NCBI GenBank assembly: GCA_033064195.1
Contig: JARBJD010000159.1
Span: 62,001 to 126,000 of the forward strand
Direction: 5' to 3'
DNA from: Blattamonas nauphoetae
Taxonomy: Eukaryota > Preaxostyla > Oxymonadida
Length of the DNA stretch: 64,000 bases
This document shows, piece after piece, positions 58,700 to 64,000 of this stretch. A program made the position numbers and the translations under genes. Each line of letters begins with the position of its first letter. Within the stretch, counting starts at the first letter, position 1. The notes beneath the pieces are model-generated. The model was not told the origin of the DNA and did not search any database. It worked only from the letters and a program-made list of their open reading frames with translations.

Positions 58700-60400
58700 C
58701 ACGATCAGCATCTGTTTTTTCATGGATCCAGAGGTCTTGTTGTGTTTGATCGGGATCACTTCACGTTTTTCGATGAGTTGTCAGCTTATTTCTCAAAAAC
58801 ATGGACAAATTCGGTCGGCGAAGGAAAATACTGTCAATTATGGGGAGAGACTGTAGCTGGGCAAAAGTTTGTGTGAATGTCACAACAATTTCTTTTCTAA
58901 AAATCTCGGAGAAATTAATGGTCCATGATTTTGAGCGAGATGAAATGAAAGATTTTTGGTATCGACAAAAGTGACTTCTAGACGACGGAGTTGGAGTGCT
59001 GACTCTGAAAAAGAGATGTTTGTGACAATCGTTGAATGTTGGCTTTTTGAACTGTATTTTCATTCTCTTTTCAATTAGAGAAACCGAGTCTTTGAAGGTG
59101 ATTAAATGGAAGAGGGAGATTATTGCTGAAAGAGCCTCTGATGGTGTTGAGGAATGGCGGATCTGGTCTGGATGGGACGACATTGGTTCGACTGAAAAAG
59201 GGAGACGAATGTGCATCATTCGACAGATTTTTGTTTTTGAGTGACTTTTCTCGCCGTGTTATTCGATTTGTTGATTCTGTCTTTGATTTTGTGAGATGAA
59301 TTGCAGGTTTCTCTGAATAAAATGGTAGTCGAGTATTGAAGGTTGAATGTCCAAAGGAGAAGGGAATAGTTCCATAATTTTCCGTGGTGGCATCCAAAAT
59401 GTATGATGCGTGGCGCTGATCACTGACGACGTGAAAAGAAAGATAGTCTTTAAATCCAAAAATTGCGACGGAAGGAAGGGACTCTGATTCTTGGATGGTG
59501 ACAATATCGAAATAATGATTTGATTGAATGTGTCCAAAGGCTCTTTCAAGTCTGAAAAAAGTGAGGAGGTCAATGATGTTGAGAACATCTGGTTCGTGGA
59601 TCCTGTCGCGGACAGATTGGATTAAGGTCCCACAAGCTCCATCGCAAAAGTTTTTTCCGTGTCCTTCATGAAAAAGGTTCTTTGCGAATTTCTAAAAATG
59701 TGAAGGAGATGGCTGACGGAAGAGGCAATGGTCAATGTTGACTTGATTTCTGAAATGAGGGCCACAATCAGACCAAAAGTGAATTGGAAGCTTTTTTTTT
59801 AGATTCGAGTCTGACGAAGGTGCAATAAACAGTATCGTGTGAAGCGTGCATCATGTGTGGTGCATTCAGAAAACGCGAGAAAATATTGTTTGATATGGGT
59901 TCCAGTTGAGTCAACCGTGAGGAGAGTGAAACATAAATGTGAAATATGCTGTTTATAGCAAAATTGATGAGACGCCTGATCCTTTGTCATCGAAACCTTC
60001 CAGTTTTCTTTGTAGTCGTAAATCACAATTGCAGTGCCTGATTCCAACTCCGAGATTTGACTGTTGAAAGATTTTCGTTGCATGGACGCATGGGTGACAT
60101 GCATTTCGAGAGTTTTCTTTTCTGAAAGAAGGGTCGGTTGCACTGTTTCTCCTTTCTTTTTCAGGACGTTAATCTCCATATTGACCCTCTCCAGACGAGC
60201 ACAGCGATTGCAGACATCTGTCCGTCATTTAGCACGTGTCAGAGATGTACACGATTTCATGAATGTAGTCAGAGTAATTTAAGTGATGCTTAAAATGTTT
60301 CAGAGTACCATTGTCCAGTCGTTGCTGCCAATACCATTTGTGGATGAATGCGTGACTAGATTTTGGGTATGATCAGGATCCACGTTCAATCGATCGATGA
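58700..60400 (-). mobile_element. Decayed DNA-transposon transposase of the D-[FY]-x-E-N / HGK-DG type
   Basis: Minus-str and frames carry, in order, SGTAIVIYDYKENWKVSMT, then HISHLCFTLLTVD, then FLAFSECTTHDARFTRYCLL, and after a frame break NLFHEGHGKNFCDGACGTLI. A D-[FY]-x-E-N strand, a later H-D, and HGK-x3-DG-x-G are the core pattern of a broad group of DDE transposases in eukaryotic DNA transposons. Several frame breaks within and upstream of these motifs cannot all be explained by short introns, so it is probably inactive. The ends are not defined; the lower limit is a guess. No rve, reverse transcriptase or capsid part is present. Confidence 0.5.
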
Positions 60401-60403
60401 GAA

Positions 60404-61030
60404 TCATTTCAGCAAATTCAGGTTTGATTTTATGTTTTTGGGAGTTCCATGTCTAGGTTTGGTGCCCTTTTTCTCGATGTCTTGGTCACGCATGGCTCTC
60501 ACGCGATATAAGTGTCTGAATTCATTTTTTGTGAGATTGAAGCCGGCCTTGATCAGTTCAGGGAATGAAACGATCGATGCGAGAGCAGAGAGCAGAAAAA
60601 TCTTTAGATGCTTTGGGAGGTTGGCGAAGATGCATCCTAGAGATTTGATTAATCTGAAGTATTTAGCTGCAAGGAAAAATGAGAAGGAAGAACTTTGAAA
60701 AACCGTTGAGCTCCAATTCAAGATTTGTACGGACGGAACTGCCAACTTTTGAGTGAAGGCACGTGTAATCGAGGAGAGCCTCAAGATAACCACCGGAAAG
60801 TTTGTGAGCTGCATCAAACAGGCGTGCGGCCATTTTGCTCTTGTCTGATGCTGATTGTAGATAAAAGGAGGAGGCAGACATGATCAAACCAAAGTGTGAC
60901 AACTCCAAATTTGTGCCCAGCTCGTGAGTCTCTGCAGTCATAGACAAAAGTTCCTGGCACCCCCAGTCCAGGAACTTTCGCCAGTCACTATCTGTTTTTG
61001 TTTTGCTATTCACTTCATCATCTAAAAAGA
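60404..61030 (-). CDS. Unrecognised protein with Sel1/TPR-like helices, incomplete model
   Basis: Exons about 61020..60704 and 60666..60404 join through a 37-bp intron (60667..60703). The product begins near DEVNSKTKTDSDWRKFLDWG, then has helix pairs such as DKSKMAARLFDAAHKLSGGY and YFRLIKSLGCIFANLPKHL reminiscent of Sel1/TPR repeats, and ends basic. Its 5' part lies in the left arm of the palindrome at 60934..61720, so the same 5' coding piece also occurs, inverted, in the right arm. A GTATGT..TTTTAG intron lies just before the first exon I can place; the true start is not resolved. It may be a host gene caught in the duplication, or the front part of the adjacent transposon protein. Confidence 0.4.
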
Positions 61031-61720
61031 AAGTTGTTGAGAGAAAACGAAAGTGTACATACGTGTTGGGAATGAGAGAGAATAAAAAGAAGTGGTCGAA
61101 AAAAAGTGAAAAAATTAAGAACTAAACCAAAAAAACAATGAATTTGGATAAACTTAGAGATTGTGACGTGTTAAGTGTATATTCGCTGGAAAAACGAGAT
61201 CCCACGACTCCTTCGAAAATAGACACAAACATTCGCAAGCGAATTTTGGGTGGCAGGATTTTGTGAAGTCGTTGCCCATTCTCTCTCAACCAACCTAACC
61301 CTCTCCTTGATTGTTGTTTGTCTCCTCTATCCCTCCCTGTGCGGTTTCTCCATCGAATCTCTTCACTATTTCCTCAATTGAGACACCATCCACTTTCCTG
61401 CCACCCAAAATTCGCTTGCGAATGTTTGTGTCTATTTTCGAAGGAGTCGTGGGATCTCGTTTTTCCAGCGAATATACACTTAACACGTCACAATCTCTAA
61501 GTTTATCCAAATTCATTGTTTTTTTGGTTTAGTTCTTAATTTTTTCACTTTTTTTCGACCACTTCTTTTTATTCTCTCTCATTCCCAACACGTATGTACA
61601 CTTTCGTTTTCTCTCAACAACTTTCTTTTTAGATGATGAAGTGAATAGCAAAACAAAAACAGATAGTGACTGGCGAAAGTTCCTGGACTGGGGGTGCCAG
61701 GAACTTTTGTCTATGACTGC
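60934..61720. repeat. Near-perfect palindrome: 325-bp arms, 137-bp loop
   Basis: Bases 60934..61258 and 61396..61720 are reverse complements over 325 bp, apparently without gaps. Each arm carries the same gene pieces: an ATG-led frame (MNLDKLRDCDVLSVYSLEKR) pointing towards the loop, and the 5' exon of the Sel1-like gene pointing outwards with its intron. In the right arm the outward frame leaves the repeat and stops at 61859. The loop is pyrimidine-rich. Such near-perfect arms indicate a recent inverted duplication or active sequence exchange. Confidence 0.92.
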
Positions 61721-61952
61721 TGCCAAGGACTCAAGAGATAAATGTATCTCAGTGCCTGACATTGGAGATTGTTCGACTTTGAATTATTTAATTCGATTTT
61801 GGATTATTCAGACATCAAATGGCGTCAAGCATCGAATCACTAAGTTGATCGACCCGTAATTTAAATATAATTCATCAGAAAAGAATTCTAGAAAGCATAC
61901 AAACAAAGATGATAAATTCAATGAAAGAGAAATAACAAAAGATGAACCTATT
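61721..61952. other. Flank between palindrome and Rho-like gene
   Basis: About 230 bases. The frame running out of the right palindrome arm ends here at 61859. Beyond that there is only the 3' flank of the minus-strand Rho-like gene. Confidence 0.4.
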
Positions 61953-63060
61953 CTAGAAAATAATGCAGGATTTACTCTTCCCATCTTTCTCCGTCTTTTC
62001 CTGACTTTCCGTATCCTCTGTGCCATCCTTCTCTCCTTTTTTATCCTTTTTACCCTTTTTATCCTTCTTATCCTTTTTGTCTTTTTCCTCCTTCTCTTTC
62101 TTTCCCTTTTTCTCTTTGTCCTCCTTGTCTTTCTTTTCTTTCTCTTTCTTCTTATCTTTCTTATCCTTCCCTTTCTCATCAGTATCACTTTTTTCTTCAC
62201 TTGGCTTTGGTTGCTCATCACTTTCATCTGGTTGCTTCTGTTTGTTCCCAGACTCGACTTGCTTCTTCCGTTTTTCGGCAATCTTGGCTGCATATTGTTC
62301 TTCAGCACCAGAATCAGCTGGGTTGAAGGGAGTGATGTTGTATTTTTCTTCGAAATCCGACTCTACACCGATTGCCATGTCGCGTGCGATAGTTTTGAAC
62401 ATGTCCCCGATTTGGGCTTGTGTCTCGTGAGAGACCTCAAAACAATCTGTGGCTCCGAGACATCTTTTGAGATGCTTTCCCTGCAATAATGACAAGTCAT
62501 GAGTAATGATGTAACATTTCAAAAAGGGACACAAACCTCTTCGGTGGATGTGTTCCCTGCGTTGGATGGGTTGGCATCTCGTTCATCGATTTTTGTCCCA
62601 AGAAGGTAGAATGGTTTCTTCTTGACTTCTTTGGCAAGATCGGGGAGCCACTACAATTCTATGAAGGAGCTAAAAGATGAACCCTTGAGGAGATCCGTTC
62701 GAAACTCTGTCTTTCTGACGTAGAATATGCAACTAGAAATGCATCGGCTCTTTTGTATAATTTGGTGAATTCTTTGGTGAAATTCGAGTTTTCTGTGAGG
62801 AGAAAGTGACAGCAGAAGGATGATTCAGAAAAATGGATACCTGACCAATACATTGTCATTGTCACATCTGCTCCATCAACTTGAACTGTATACTCAAATG
62901 TGGCAAATGAAGCAACATCTTCAACTTCTTCTTCACAGTCTGGAATATTATTGGCAACCGTGGTGAAATTTGCCAATGGATCACCCACAACAACGAGAAT
63001 CTTTTCCTAGAATGGAGATACAGACAAATGAGTCAACAAAAATCACAGTTTACAGACCAT
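61953..63060 (-). CDS. Rho-family pseudo-GTPase with CaaX box, five exons
   Basis: Exons 63060..63058, 63006..62841, 62792..62683, 62650..62537 and 62480..61953 join through introns of 51, 48, 32 and 56 bp into 306 residues. Exon 1 holds only the ATG. The product aligns along its length with Rho/Rac: MEKILVVVGD, then a VDG turn, AFLVAYSTSERQSFERISSR, WLPDLAKEV and FYLLGTKIDERD, which is the base-binding T-K-x-D. Two nucleotide motifs are lost. The P-loop GDGAVGKT reads GDPLANFT, without the lysine, and the DTAGQ of switch II reads SENSN. The C-terminus is a very long Lys/Glu/Asp-rich tail (KDKKDKKDKKGKKDKKG) ending in CIIF, a prenylation box. Probably a membrane-anchored, nucleotide-free Rho-like protein. 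Confidence 0.82.
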
Positions 63061-63189
63061 ATGACTGGTCCAGTTTCGTGTCCCATTCTTCCTTTTTCTA
63101 CACTCCGACGACGCATCTTCTCCCTTATTGTTCCTGAAATGAAGAAGGGAGTCAATACTCCTCAGCCAAGTTCTTCTTGTCTGCTCTTT

Positions 63190-64000
63190 TCTTCTGTAGA
63201 ACATAGCACCATTTCCTCGTTCCTTTTTGTCAAAAACAGCTGCTTCACCAGACCAGTCACAAACACAACTCAAGGAATTCCTTCATATGATTTTAAAGTC
63301 CGATGAAAAGAGTGGTCTCATTACGTCAGTGAAGGATTATACTCCTGAAACCCTCCGCCAATTGTTCATTCAACACTTTGGAATGGATCCACTTTCACTG
63401 AATTTCGATGGGTCAGTTGTATCGAGTACTACTGCTCCTGCACCTGCGAAGGGACCAGATACAGGCATGGTCGTGTCGACCACAGATCCTGAGTTCAAAA
63501 AAAACTCTCATGGAATCGATGCAATCTCTTTATTCACTCCTCAACATCTTCGGAAGAGTGACAATTGGCGTAATGACGTACAGAAGGAAGTGCACACAGA
63601 CACAGAGTCTTTCATCAACAAAAATCCTGACAGGCTTCGGTTTCTCCTCCATATGGATCACATTGCAGGAGAGTCTCTTACGACGACCATGTTTAAACTT
63701 GCAAAAGAATTCTTCCGCCGTTTTCCAATGTTTTCATCGATTATTATCGCCAATGTCGAGACCACAAGTTATTCGTTCCTCAATGCGATTGGTGGAGGGG
63801 AAAAGGCGCTAATCAATGAGATTATTTCAAGCAAGAAGGATCCCAGCTCATCACCGGGTCAGGTTGTCCCGCATATCTTTTTGGAAGCGTTTGAAAAGGC
63901 AGCTTGCGTCCCAACGGTGTGCCCACCCGTTCTCTTCGGAGAAAAGAGAGAATTGATGGATTTCGTCGTTTGCGGTCGCACCGGTCTCATTAGGCATCGA
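63190..64000 (+). CDS. Unrecognised protein, 3' partial at window edge
   Basis: A plus-strand frame is open from about 63195 (after a TTCTGTAG acceptor) to the last base, reading NIAPFPRSFLSKTAASPDQS, LKEFLHMILKSDEKSGLITS, RFLLHMDHIAGESLTTTMFK and SFLNAIGGGEKALINEIISS. The first exon, probably near 63140-63185 and divergent from the Rho-like gene, is not resolved. The protein looks globular and of mixed helix and strand. I do not recognise its family; it continues past the window. Confidence 0.6.

Noticed and set aside
57600-61030. A retroelement or capsid-bearing element
   Set aside because: No reverse transcriptase, integrase, capsid or long terminal repeats were seen; the motifs fit cut-and-paste DNA transposons only.
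62020-62430. A plus-strand frame with runs of Ser, Phe and Leu
   Set aside because: It is the antisense of the Lys/Glu repeats in the Rho-like tail.
1-64000. Alternative genetic code (TAA/TAG read as glutamine), as in some related flagellates
   Set aside because: In-frame stops within conserved domains lie in segments that have GT..AG borders and are removed cleanly. Real genes end at TAA, TAG and TGA in expected places.
1-64000. tRNA or other structured RNA genes
   Set aside because: I looked through the intergenic stretches and found no cloverleaf-like sequence I could defend. A covariance-model scan would be decisive.

Overview
The window is nuclear DNA of a unicellular eukaryote. It holds about 24 protein-coding genes on both strands, packed closely, most of them broken by very short spliceosomal introns. 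I placed about 45 introns by hand from reading frame plus GT..AG borders; most are 28-66 bp and the longest are about 100 bp. The code is standard: in-frame stops in conserved domains disappear when a short intron is removed. Housekeeping genes include UTP13/TBL3, SPT6, eIF4G, ribosomal protein eL29, the proteasome ubiquitin receptor RPN13 and a TRF4-like poly(A) polymerase. A CFAP141-like protein, an SFI1-like centrin-binding protein and a non-haem bacterial-type ferritin suggest a flagellate, possibly anaerobic, excavate-like protist such as a preaxostylan. That placement is inference; there is no rRNA here to test it.

Layout. 1-6.6 kb: UTP13 (cut by the left edge), an unrecognised protein, ferritin, rhomboid protease. 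6.7-18.5 kb: SPT6, a large unrecognised protein and a Pho80-like cyclin. 18.9-22.6 kb: no intact gene, but three long inverted repeats lie one after another (foldback-like DNA). 22.8-31.8 kb: a 12-exon kinase fused to zinc fingers, eIF4G with PAM2-like repeats, and a helical protein. 32-45.1 kb: TPR protein, eL29, SFI1-like protein, a giant RING-plus-leucine-rich-repeat protein and a two-span membrane protein. 45.5-56.7 kb: CDC25/Acr2-like phosphatase, TRF4-like polymerase, RPN13, CFAP141-like, an unknown, and a secreted beta-helix-like surface protein. 56.7-61.9 kb: gene and DNA-transposon remnants plus a 325-bp-arm palindrome. 62-64 kb: a Rho-family protein whose P-loop and DTAG motifs are lost, and the start of an unrecognised gene cut by the right edge.

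The genes do not form an obvious pathway. They are ordinary nuclear genes, often divergent with only 22-240 bp between start codons, so many must share very small promoter regions. The points most worth following are the tiny introns, the Rho-like pseudo-GTPase, the PAM2-like motif array in eIF4G, the RING-LRR and kinase-zinc-finger architectures, and the clusters of long inverted repeats.
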